Below, one piece after another: positions 1 to 6,218 of a stretch of 8,026 nt of DNA. A program made the translations under genes and the position numbers. Source of the DNA: an uncultured beta proteobacterium (GTDB taxonomy: Bacteria > Pseudomonadota > Gammaproteobacteria > Burkholderiales > Burkholderiaceae_C); the NCBI GenBank assembly GCA_903928325.1, contig CAIYQF010000229.1, positions 1 through 8,026 of the forward strand, in the 5' to 3' direction. Below the pieces are notes generated by a model. That model ran no database searches and had not been told where the DNA came from. It worked only from the letters and a program-made list of their open reading frames with translations. Each line of letters starts with the position of its first letter. The stretch's first letter is position 1.

Positions 1-35
1 ATGGGGTTTGCTGCTGGGGATGAATTGGGCTTCGG

Positions 36-1529
36 TCATGGTCGGGTTTGGCTTCTGCGGGGGGCGTCGGGCGCCGGTGCATCGGGCGAAAAGTGTTCTT
101 TCATGTAACGGGCCGAGCGGATTTGGGGGTCGCGCGGTATGCCGCCGGCGTCTACAAAGGCGCTGGCGTCACCTAGCGACTTGAACGGCCCAGAGACCAC
201 GGAAAACTGCACCCCGGCCTGGCCGGTGAGGTAGTTGGCCACAATGCGGGCGCGGCGCAAATTGCCGTGGGCCTGTAGCCAGGCCGATGCCTCGGCGTAG
301 CTGGCCACGGTGGCGTGTTGGACCAAAAACGTTCCCGGTGGCATTTGCCGAATCCAATCCTGACCGACCTGCGATTGAGCCGGGTTGGTGATGACCTCTT
401 CCACCTCTGGAGCGCTGGGCGCAGCCGTTGCGGGTTTGCGGCCGTTGGTCGGGGGGATAAAGGTTTCTTGCTCAAGCGCCTTCGGCGAGCCCACCGCTAC
501 TGCGGCTGGCGCTGGTGGGGTGGACGGCGCGGGCGGCGTGTTGTTGGCCGTGGGTGTGTCCGCGGCGGGCCCGGTTCCCCCCAGCGCGTTGGCTGGCGCA
601 GTGGTGGTGGCGCCGGGTGCGGGGCTTGCTGTATCGGCGCCCGGCGCTGGCGGCGTCACAGCTGGGGCGTTGGGCATGCCCACCAGGCGCTGCCACTCCA
701 GAGCCCCGAGCTTGGCGCTGCCCAGGTTTCCATACAGGAGTGCGACGCCAAGCCCGCAGGCCAGCAAGAGCAGAACCAAGCCGGCGGCCCAGGGCAGTGC
801 CTTGCGAAGGCCCGAGCGCGTGGTGGGCGCTGCTGCAGACGCGCTATCGGGCGGCGTCGCCAGGGTTTCGACGGTATCGGCCGGGGTTGGTCTGGACTTT
901 TCCGGGGGGGCCGCGGCGGCAGCGGGTGCCGATGCAGGCGCAATTTTTTTGAGCAAAGCGCTGACCGCGCCCTCGCGCCCTTGTGCCCGCGCCTGCTCCA
1001 GCAAGGCCTCGGTCTGCTCGGCGGTGGGGGGCTCGATCTCCCAGTTCAGAACGCGTCGACCAAATGACGCCAACAAACGCTGCTTTTGGCTGGCGGTGGT
1101 GAGCAGCATGACGACGCGGATATTGGCACCAGGGAAATGCTGCACCAGGCGCGCAAGGAGCTGAATTTCGTGGTCGGGCAGGCTGGACGCGTCGTGCACG
1201 ATCCAGATCTTGGGTGGGGCGGTTTGTATTTTGCTGCCCATCGCGTCTTCGATGGAGTACTCTTGCAGCACCTCGTTAAAGCGGGTAATCAGTGCGTCGG
1301 CGCTGGCCGGGAAGCAGACCTCCAGGCTCATATGGGGTGCCGCCTCGCGCAAGCGCGCCACCAGCAATTTGCCATAGTGGTCCAGGATCGCGTCGTGGCT
1401 GCTGACCATAGACAGGCTCATGTTGTCCTGAATCAGAGCCGAAACATAGCCCTCCATGCGCATGCGGTCGGCCACGCGAAAGAACAGGGGCGCCACGCCG
1501 TCGTCTCCATACGTAGAAAGATTTGGCAT
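36..1529 (-). CDS. DamX-like membrane protein: degenerate ATPase-like region, one TM helix, C-terminal SPOR domain
   Basis: The product has 497 residues. The N-terminal region (about 1-195) resembles the ExeA/DamX type of AAA ATPase in pattern: KIWIVHDASSLPDHEIQLLA (107-126) matches a Walker B strand and following helix, and FPGANIRVVMLLTT (132-145) the next strand. However, no GxxxxGK(S/T) loop exists and the Walker B Asp-Glu is replaced by His-Asp. A Pro/Ala-rich stretch (196-236) precedes one transmembrane helix (245-266), then a long Pro/Ala/Thr-rich stretch (285-380) and a SPOR domain (about 391-475; QHATVASYAEASAWL, QFSVVSGPFKSLGDASAFV). SPOR domains bind glycan strands lacking stem peptides, mostly at division septa. 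This implies a cytoplasmic N-terminus and a periplasmic, wall-binding C-terminus. The start overlaps the flhB stop as TAATG, with AGGAG seven bases upstream. It is not a standard flagellar gene; its function here is unknown, and a cell-division role is an alternative to a flagellar one. Confidence 0.85.
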   Translation of the reverse strand: MPNLSTYGDDGVAPLFFRVADRMRMEGYVSALIQDNMSLSMVSSHDAILDHYGKLLVARLREAAPHMSLEVCFPASADALITRFNEVLQEYSIEDAMGSKIQTAPPKIWIVHDASSLPDHEIQLLARLVQHFPGANIRVVMLLTTASQKQRLLASFGRRVLNWEIEPPTAEQTEALLEQARAQGREGAVSALLKKIAPASAPAAAAAPPEKSRPTPADTVETLATPPDSASAAAPTTRSGLRKALPWAAGLVLLLLACGLGVALLYGNLGSAKLGALEWQRLVGMPNAPAVTPPAPGADTASPAPGATTTAPANALGGTGPAADTPTANNTPPAPSTPPAPAAVAVGSPKALEQETFIPPTNGRKPATAAPSAPEVEEVITNPAQSQVGQDWIRQMPPGTFLVQHATVASYAEASAWLQAHGNLRRARIVANYLTGQAGVQFSVVSGPFKSLGDASAFVDAGGIPRDPQIRSARYMKEHFSPDAPAPDAPRRSQTRP

Positions 1530-2683
1530 TAGGCTGCTCCTGGCACGAGGTGTTTTCCGTCGGCATCAAAGAGCATCGATTCGGGAATTTTGGGATGGGG
1601 TCGGGGCATCGGGTCCACACCGGGCGTGACTTGGGCCAAGCTAAACACGTAGGCGATCACCTGGGCCACGGCGAAATACAGGGTCTCCGGGATGGGTTGA
1701 TCCAGCTCGGTAGTGAAGTACAAGGCGCGGGCAAGCTCTGGCGCGGCGAATATCTCAATGTGGTTGTTTTTGGCCTCTTCGCGGATGCGCTGCGCGACAA
1801 AGTCAGCGCCTTTGGCCAGCAGCAGGGGTGCACCGTCGGCTGTGGGATCGTAGGACAGCGCGATGGCAAAGTGCTCCGGGTTGGTGATGATGACGTCCGC
1901 GTCCTTGACCTTTTGCATCATGCGCACCGTGGCGACTTCGCGCTGGCGGCGCCGGATCTGGGCTTTGACCTCGGGTCGGCCTTCCATGTCCTTGTGCTCG
2001 TCGCGGATTTCCTGCTTGGACATGCGCATGCGCTTCATGAACGAGTAGCGCTGGTAGGGTGCATCAATCATTGCAATGAGTACCAGGCTCAGTGTGAGCC
2101 ACAGTACCGACTCAGAAATCAGGGATCCCGAAATGGCCAAGGCGGGCTCCAGGTTCATAGAGCCCAGCGCCATCAGCGCCCCAAAGTGGCGGTCCATCAG
2201 CATCAGCAAGACCACCGACACCAGGGTGAACTTCAAAATCGACTTGACCAGCTCGACCACAGCGTTGGCGCCAAACATGCGGTTCAGGCCTGCAATGGGG
2301 CTGAGTTTGGAGAACTTTGGCATCACGGCTTCGAGCGAAAACAAAAAACCCCCGGTGGCCCCCGAGGCCAAAATAGCCACCACCATGGTCACAAGCATCA
2401 GGGGCAAGACCATTAAAAACGCATGGCTGGCCTGGTCGGAAAAAGCCTGTGGCAAAAGGGCCGGGGTGTCCAAAAATTTCCGGTCCAGCCTAAAGCCCGC
2501 AGCAAAATAAACCGAAAGCTGCCTAAACCATACGCCGCCCAGCGATAGCAACATGAGCACGGCGCCGATCATGACGGCCGCTGCGGGCAGCTCATTGGAG
2601 CGGGCGACCTGGCCTTCGTCGCGCGCGCGCTTGAGTCGGCGCGCGGTCGGCTCTTCGGTGCGTTCGGAGCTGTCGTCAGCCAT
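1529..2683 (-). CDS. flhB: FlhB flagellar export switch protein with NPEH autocleavage motif
   Basis: FlhB sits at the cytoplasmic mouth of the export gate and sets substrate specificity; its cytoplasmic domain cleaves itself between Asn and Pro of an NPxH motif, and FliK triggers the switch. The product has 384 residues (Salmonella 383). It opens with the family start DDSSERTEEPTARRLKRARDEGQ region (3-25), followed by four transmembrane segments at about 30-57, 86-113, 145-165 and 184-207, a charged linker (RMRMSKQEIRDEHKDMEG, 218-235), and the cytoplasmic domain. The cleavage motif is NPEH (268-271; 1871-1882), where most family members have NPTH. The ATG at 2683 has no clear ribosome binding site. 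The TAA stop shares one base with the next gene's ATG. Identity is certain. Confidence 0.98.
   Translation of the reverse strand: MADDSSERTEEPTARRLKRARDEGQVARSNELPAAAVMIGAVLMLLSLGGVWFRQLSVYFAAGFRLDRKFLDTPALLPQAFSDQASHAFLMVLPLMLVTMVVAILASGATGGFLFSLEAVMPKFSKLSPIAGLNRMFGANAVVELVKSILKFTLVSVVLLMLMDRHFGALMALGSMNLEPALAISGSLISESVLWLTLSLVLIAMIDAPYQRYSFMKRMRMSKQEIRDEHKDMEGRPEVKAQIRRRQREVATVRMMQKVKDADVIITNPEHFAIALSYDPTADGAPLLLAKGADFVAQRIREEAKNNHIEIFAAPELARALYFTTELDQPIPETLYFAVAQVIAYVFSLAQVTPGVDPMPRPHPKIPESMLFDADGKHLVPGAA
1537..1541 (-). promoter_or_regulatory. Ribosome binding site of the SPOR gene (AGGAG), inside flhB
   Basis: AGGAG lies seven bases before the ATG at 1529, within the last codons of flhB. 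With the TAATG overlap it points to translational coupling to flhB plus strong initiation of its own. Confidence 0.75.
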
Positions 2684-2697
2684 GGCGGTGCGTCATG

Positions 2698-3468
2698 CTA
2701 TTGCAGTCCCAGTTGGCTGCGTACTTCCAGGAAGCCTTGCAGCCACAGCCACTCGATTCGCGAGCCCATGCTCGGCAAGGCCATCATCAGCACGCCAAAC
2801 CCGGTAAGGATCATGACTGGCAGGCCCAAGGAAAAAATGTTCAAACTGGGCGCCGCCCTCGTGGCCACGCCCAGGCCGATGTTGATGAACAGCATGGTCA
2901 CCATCACTGGCAGTGCCAGCAACAAGGCGCCCAAAAACATCATTGAGCTCCACTGCACGAAATGCGCCCAGGCCCCGGCTGTGAGCAGTCCTTTGCCAAT
3001 GGGAAGGCTGGCAAAGCTGTCGATCACCAAGCCCAGGAGAATGGCGTGGCCTCCCAACCCGACAAAAATCAGAGTGGACATGATCAGAAAAAACTGCGCA
3101 ATCACGGGCACATTGCCCAGGTTGGGGTCCATCAAGTTGGCCATGGACAGGCCCATGGCGGTCGACACAGACTGGCCGGCCAGCAAAATCGCGGCTGAAA
3201 TGACTTGCAGGCTCAAACCCATCAGCAGGCCAATGGAGACTTGGTTAAATACTTCTACCAGGCCTGCGGGCGACACCGGGTCAATGATGGGCCAAGTAAA
3301 CACCGGGTAGACCATCCAGGTAATCGCCACGGCCAGCAAGACCCGCATGCGCACGTTGAGTGAGCGCAGGGAAAAGATAGGCGCCGACATCAGCAAGGCC
3401 GAAATGCGCAGCATGGGCCACAAGAACGTGTAAAAGCGTTCGACGATGTCGTTGGCTAGTAGGTTCAT
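2698..3468 (-). CDS. fliR: FliR flagellar type III export gate protein
   Basis: FliR is the single-copy subunit that completes the FliP/FliQ export channel and contacts FlhB. From the ATG at 3468 the product has 256 residues, the usual length. Conserved segments include GLSMANLMDPNLGNVPVIAQ (106-125), the following FFLIMSTLIFVGLGGH, SFASLPIG (151-158), and RAAPSLNIFSLGLPVMILTG (204-223). At least five hydrophobic stretches fit an integral membrane protein. The reading frame is open back to 3570, but that extension lies over the end of fliQ in another frame, is rich in Trp, Cys and Ser and unlike FliR, so the start MNLLANDIVERF was chosen. No strong ribosome binding site precedes it in the 22-base gap. 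It ends 14 bases before flhB. Confidence 0.96.
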   Translation of the reverse strand: MNLLANDIVERFYTFLWPMLRISALLMSAPIFSLRSLNVRMRVLLAVAITWMVYPVFTWPIIDPVSPAGLVEVFNQVSIGLLMGLSLQVISAAILLAGQSVSTAMGLSMANLMDPNLGNVPVIAQFFLIMSTLIFVGLGGHAILLGLVIDSFASLPIGKGLLTAGAWAHFVQWSSMMFLGALLLALPVMVTMLFINIGLGVATRAAPSLNIFSLGLPVMILTGFGVLMMALPSMGSRIEWLWLQGFLEVRSQLGLQ

Positions 3469-3490
3469 GGCGCTTGCTTTGGGTTCGTAC

Positions 3491-3760
3491 TTAAGCAAAC
3501 AAGCTGGGGATGCGCTGGAACAGGCTGCGCGTGTAGTCCACCAGCGTGGCCAACTGCCACCCGCCCACAATGGCCAGGGTGATGGCCAGTGCCGCGAGCT
3601 TGGGGATAAAACTCAAGGTCGACTCATTGATAGAGGTAGCCGCCTGAATGATGCCGATAAATAAGCCAACGGCCAAAGACACCCCCAGCAGCGGCGCTGA
3701 AATCAGCACAATCATCCAAAGCGCTTGGTGACCTAGGTCGACCACTGCTGCGATGTCCAT
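3491..3760 (-). CDS. fliQ: FliQ flagellar type III export gate protein
   Basis: FliQ packs around FliP and FliR in the export-gate channel. The 89-residue product has the standard length and two hydrophobic helices at about 14-38 and 54-76. Between them is the family signature QAATSINESTLSFIPK (39-54), essentially the consensus QAxTQINExTLxFIPK. The ATG at 3760 has a good ribosome binding site (AAGGA, eight bases upstream). The gene starts 56 bases after fliP, the longest gap in the window, and ends 22 bases before the fliR start. Identity is certain. Confidence 0.97.
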   Translation of the reverse strand: MDIAAVVDLGHQALWMIVLISAPLLGVSLAVGLFIGIIQAATSINESTLSFIPKLAALAITLAIVGGWQLATLVDYTRSLFQRIPSLFA

Positions 3761-3768
3761 GGTTTGCT

Positions 3769-3773
3769 TCCTT
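3769..3773 (-). promoter_or_regulatory. Ribosome binding site of fliQ (AAGGA)
   Basis: GAAGGAAG on the minus strand gives a purine-rich AAGGA eight bases before the fliQ ATG. It shows that fliQ is translated from its own site after the 56-base gap that follows fliP. Confidence 0.7.
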
Positions 3774-3816
3774 CTCTAAAAAAACGTTGGCTAAAACCAA
3801 GCTCGTTGTCGGATGA

Positions 3817-4560
3817 CTAATGGACGAAACTCGCTGCCAGCGAGGCCATGATCAAACTCCAGCCATCGACCAGTACAAACAGCATGAGCTTAAACGGCAT
3901 GGAGATCATCATGGGCGAGAGCATCGCCATGCCCATGGACATGAGCACGCTGGCCACAATCAGGTCGATGACGACAAAGGGGATGTAAATCAAAAAACCG
4001 ATGGTGAACGCGCTTTTGAGCTCAGACGTGATAAAGGCGGGCACCAGGGTGGTAAACGGTACTTGCGTGGCGTCGGCCACATCGGCCTTGCGCGCCATTT
4101 GCATGAACAGGCCAATGTCGTCTTCTCGGGTTTGCTTGAGCATGAAGCCACGCAGCGGCGCCTCGGCTGCCGCCAAGGCCTTATCAAACTTCATGCCGTT
4201 TTCCATATACGGCACGGCGGCGTTGGTATAGATGTCGCTCAACACCGGCGACATGATGAACAGCGTCAAAAACAGCGAAATACCCACGAGCACATTGTTG
4301 GGCGGTGTTTGCCCGGTTCCCAGTGCCTGGCGTAGGATGGACATGACGATGATGATGCGCACGAATGAGGTCATCATCAGCAGCAGCGAGGGCAGCAGGG
4401 TGAGCGTCGTCATCAGGGCCAGCAACTGCAGGGACAGGCTGTACTGCGCGTCCTTGCCCGAACCGGTCACGTTGATCATGGGAATGCCTTGCGCCCAGCA
4501 GTAGCCTGGAAGCAGCAACGCCAGCAACAGTGCACCGGCCCATAAAAATTTAGTTTTCAC
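3817..4560 (-). CDS. fliP: FliP flagellar type III export gate protein, GTG start
   Basis: FliP forms most of the FliP5-FliQ4-FliR1 channel through which flagellar subunits pass the inner membrane. The product has 247 residues (E. coli 245). It begins with a typical cleavable signal peptide (about 1-24: basic start, hydrophobic run ALLLALLLPGYCWAQG), a known feature of FliP. Family signatures follow: SFVRIIIVMSILRQALGTGQ (65-84), then TPPNNVLVGISLFLTLFIM, and the C-terminal GFLIYIPFVVIDLIVASVLM (188-207). The start codon is GTG at 4560, inside the end of fliO; it is supported by AGGA eight bases upstream and gives exactly the expected signal peptide. Identity is certain. Confidence 0.98.
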   Translation of the reverse strand: MKTKFLWAGALLLALLLPGYCWAQGIPMINVTGSGKDAQYSLSLQLLALMTTLTLLPSLLLMMTSFVRIIIVMSILRQALGTGQTPPNNVLVGISLFLTLFIMSPVLSDIYTNAAVPYMENGMKFDKALAAAEAPLRGFMLKQTREDDIGLFMQMARKADVADATQVPFTTLVPAFITSELKSAFTIGFLIYIPFVVIDLIVASVLMSMGMAMLSPMMISMPFKLMLFVLVDGWSLIMASLAASFVH

Positions 4561-4852
4561 GTGGTCTTTCCTGGGCTGGTGCGCTGTCTTCCCAGCTTCC
4601 CAGCGCGGTAAATTGGCTTGGGCTCATACCCACTAATACCTGGCGTTGGCCTACCTGCAACAGCGCAATTTTCTGGCGCGGCCCTACGCTCAAGGTTTCT
4701 AAAACCTGTAGCTTGGGTTCACCCTTGTGCCGGATTTGAAGGGTCTTCATGCGCTTTAAGGTCCACAGCATGGCCGCCAGCAGGCCAAATACCAGCACCA
4801 TACTTGCGCCCACACGCCACCAATCCACTCCCGTAGCGAGTTGCGTGCCCAT
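4550..4852 (-). CDS. fliO: FliO flagellar export-gate assembly protein
   Basis: FliO is a small membrane protein that helps FliP assemble into the ring at the core of the export gate and is not kept as a stoichiometric part of it. The 100-residue product has a short N-terminus, one transmembrane helix at about 13-32 (RVGASMVLVFGLLAAMLWTL), a basic stretch just after it, and the family's cytoplasmic beta-rich segment LQVLETLSVGPRQKIALLQV (48-67), ending VLVGMSPSQFTAL. Sequence similarity in this family is low, so the call relies on this segment, the topology, and the place between fliN and fliP. The ATG at 4852 follows the fliN stop by 6 bases and has no clear ribosome binding site, suggesting coupling to fliN translation. 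Its last 11 bases overlap the start of fliP. Confidence 0.9.
   Translation of the reverse strand: MGTQLATGVDWWRVGASMVLVFGLLAAMLWTLKRMKTLQIRHKGEPKLQVLETLSVGPRQKIALLQVGQRQVLVGMSPSQFTALGSWEDSAPAQERPREN
4569..4572 (-). promoter_or_regulatory. Ribosome binding site of fliP, inside fliO, supporting a GTG start
   Basis: CCAGGA on the minus strand places AGGA eight bases before the GTG at 4560. Because fliP begins with a non-ATG codon inside the fliO reading frame, this site is the main sequence evidence for the start, together with the signal peptide that follows. Confidence 0.7.
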
Positions 4853-4858
4853 GGGAAA

Positions 4859-5173
4859 TTACAGGTTTTTCAGCCGCTCGGATGCGGGAACCACACGGGT
4901 GAGGCGTATGCCGTAGCGCTCATTGACCAAGACTACCTCACCTTGGGCAACCACGGTGTTGTTGACCAACAGGTCCAGCGGCTCGCCCGCAATCCGGTCG
5001 AGCTCCACCACGCTGCCTTGGGTCAGGCGCATCAGGTCTTTGATCTTGATCATGGCCCGCCCGACTTCAATGCTCAGCGTCACGCTGATGTTTTGAAGCA
5101 CCTCGGGGTTGATCTGGTTGTCGGGATCCTTGGGGCCTGCGAGCAGGGTTGAATCGCTTGGGGTGTCGCTCAT
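4859..5173 (-). CDS. fliN: FliN flagellar motor switch protein
   Basis: FliN forms the base of the C-ring with FliM and docks the FliH-FliI export complex. The 104-residue product is almost entirely a SPOA domain (about 26-97), with the family core GSVVELDRIAGEPLDLLVNN (53-72), then VAQGEVVLVNERYGIRLT. The N-terminal extension is only about 25 residues, shorter than in the 137-residue E. coli protein, and lacks nothing of the core domain. The start at 5173 is supported by an AGGA ribosome binding site eight bases upstream. The gene follows fliM by 19 bases and precedes fliO by 6 bases. Confidence 0.96.
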   Translation of the reverse strand: MSDTPSDSTLLAGPKDPDNQINPEVLQNISVTLSIEVGRAMIKIKDLMRLTQGSVVELDRIAGEPLDLLVNNTVVAQGEVVLVNERYGIRLTRVVPASERLKNL

Positions 5174-5181
5174 GGCGGAAT

Positions 5182-5185
5182 TCCT
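5182..5185 (-). promoter_or_regulatory. Ribosome binding site of fliN (CAGGA)
   Basis: AGGA, extended to CAGGA, lies eight bases before the fliN ATG in the 19-base gap after fliM. It decides the start at 5173 and contrasts with the lack of such a site before fliM itself. Confidence 0.65.
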
Positions 5186-5192
5186 GAATGGT

Positions 5193-6185
5193 TTAGTTGT
5201 TGCCAGGGGCTACCGCGCGCTCGATCTGAACCGCAGTTTGTGCACCCAGTGTGCCCACATGAACTTCGAAAGCCGGAATGCCGTTGGGTTGAAGGCTGGC
5301 CAGTTCCGGCTTCTTGAAGTAAAGGATATCACCGGTTTGCATGGATTCAACAACCTTGAGGGTTGCGCTGATTTGACCCAGAACCACCGTAGCTTCTAAG
5401 CAGGCGTCGCCCACAGATTCTTCCAAGTTTTCGCGCCACTGGCGGTCCGAGTCCTCGTTACCGTCGCCCGTCTGCACCCGGCTGCGCAGCAGGTCGCGCA
5501 CCGGCTTGAGCGAGGCGTAGGGGTGCACGATGTCGATAAAACCCAGATTTTGGGTTGCCGTCTCGGTTTCGAAGCGGCTCAGGATCACCAGGTCGTTTTC
5601 ATCCGCAATTTGGGCAAATTGGGGGTTGATCTCGGAGCTGACAAACTCAAAGTCCAGCGGCATCACCGGCCCCCACGCCTCTTTGAGGTTGCGAAAGGTG
5701 ACGTCTAGGATCATGTTGATGATGCGCATTTCCATGGGCGTAAACATACGCCCCGACGACAGCTGCCCCAATGTGCCCTGTCCAAAACCGCCAAAAAAGC
5801 TGTCCAGCGAGCTAAACACGATGGTGGGATCAATGACTACCATCGAATATCCACGCAGCGGGTTCATGCGAATCACGTTGACCGACAGCGGCGCTTTGAG
5901 CTCTTTGACGTAATCGCCAAATTTCAGAATTTGGACCTTGGTGGGGTTGATGCGCGGGCTGCTGCGCAACACGTCCATCAGGCTGGGGCGAAACAGACGT
6001 ATGAAGCGCTCGTTGATCATGTCAATCGAGCCCACGTTGACGCCCAGGCTGCTGTCCTCACTGGCGATATCGTGTTTTTTTACGCGTGCGGCGGTGTTGA
6101 ACCCGGTGTCAACCGCAATGGTTCCGTCGTTGACGCCCTCGGCAAGTGCAGAGAGCTCGTCAGCGGAAAGCAGGTTATCGGCCAT
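5193..6185 (-). CDS. fliM: FliM flagellar motor switch protein
   Basis: FliM forms the middle layer of the cytoplasmic C-ring: its N-terminus binds CheY-P, its middle domain contacts FliG, and its C-terminal SPOA domain pairs with FliN. The product has 330 residues, close to the 334 of E. coli. The N-terminal CheY-P-binding peptide is LLSADELSAL (5-14), a diverged form of the common LSQxEIDALL. The middle domain (about 48-230) carries the GGxG loop as GGFG at 132-135 and a conserved FTPMEMRIINMIL helix (148-160). The SPOA domain is at about 255-325 (ATVVLGQISATLKVV, then GDILYFKKP). The ATG at 6185 has no recognisable Shine-Dalgarno sequence in the 33-base gap after fliL, so initiation may be weak or depend on upstream translation. 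Identity is certain from the whole-length match and its place before fliN. Confidence 0.97.
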   Translation of the reverse strand: MADNLLSADELSALAEGVNDGTIAVDTGFNTAARVKKHDIASEDSSLGVNVGSIDMINERFIRLFRPSLMDVLRSSPRINPTKVQILKFGDYVKELKAPLSVNVIRMNPLRGYSMVVIDPTIVFSSLDSFFGGFGQGTLGQLSSGRMFTPMEMRIINMILDVTFRNLKEAWGPVMPLDFEFVSSEINPQFAQIADENDLVILSRFETETATQNLGFIDIVHPYASLKPVRDLLRSRVQTGDGNEDSDRQWRENLEESVGDACLEATVVLGQISATLKVVESMQTGDILYFKKPELASLQPNGIPAFEVHVGTLGAQTAVQIERAVAPGNN

Positions 6186-6218
6186 GGCAAGCGGGATATG
6201 AAAGGTCGGTGAAAAAGA

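Noticed and set aside
1..35. Possible terminator or new gene downstream of the SPOR gene
   Set aside because: The 35 bases hold no start codon on the minus strand, no hairpin and no T-run, so nothing can be called.
315..1164. Two long overlapping plus-strand open frames (250 and 259 codons) opposite the SPOR gene
   Set aside because: They arise from the GC-rich, Pro/Ala-coding stretch on the other strand; the translations are Gly/Arg/Ala-rich with no recognisable domain, while the minus-strand frame has a clear TM helix and SPOR domain.
1523..2416. Plus-strand open frame of 297 codons opposite flhB
   Set aside because: FlhB on the other strand is unmistakable along its whole length; the plus-strand translation is rich in His and Gln, a common sign of an antisense shadow frame.
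3469..3570. N-terminal extension of FliR up to 3570
   Set aside because: It lies over the 3' end of fliQ in another frame, is rich in Trp, Cys and Ser, and does not resemble FliR; the ATG at 3468 gives the family's normal start and length.
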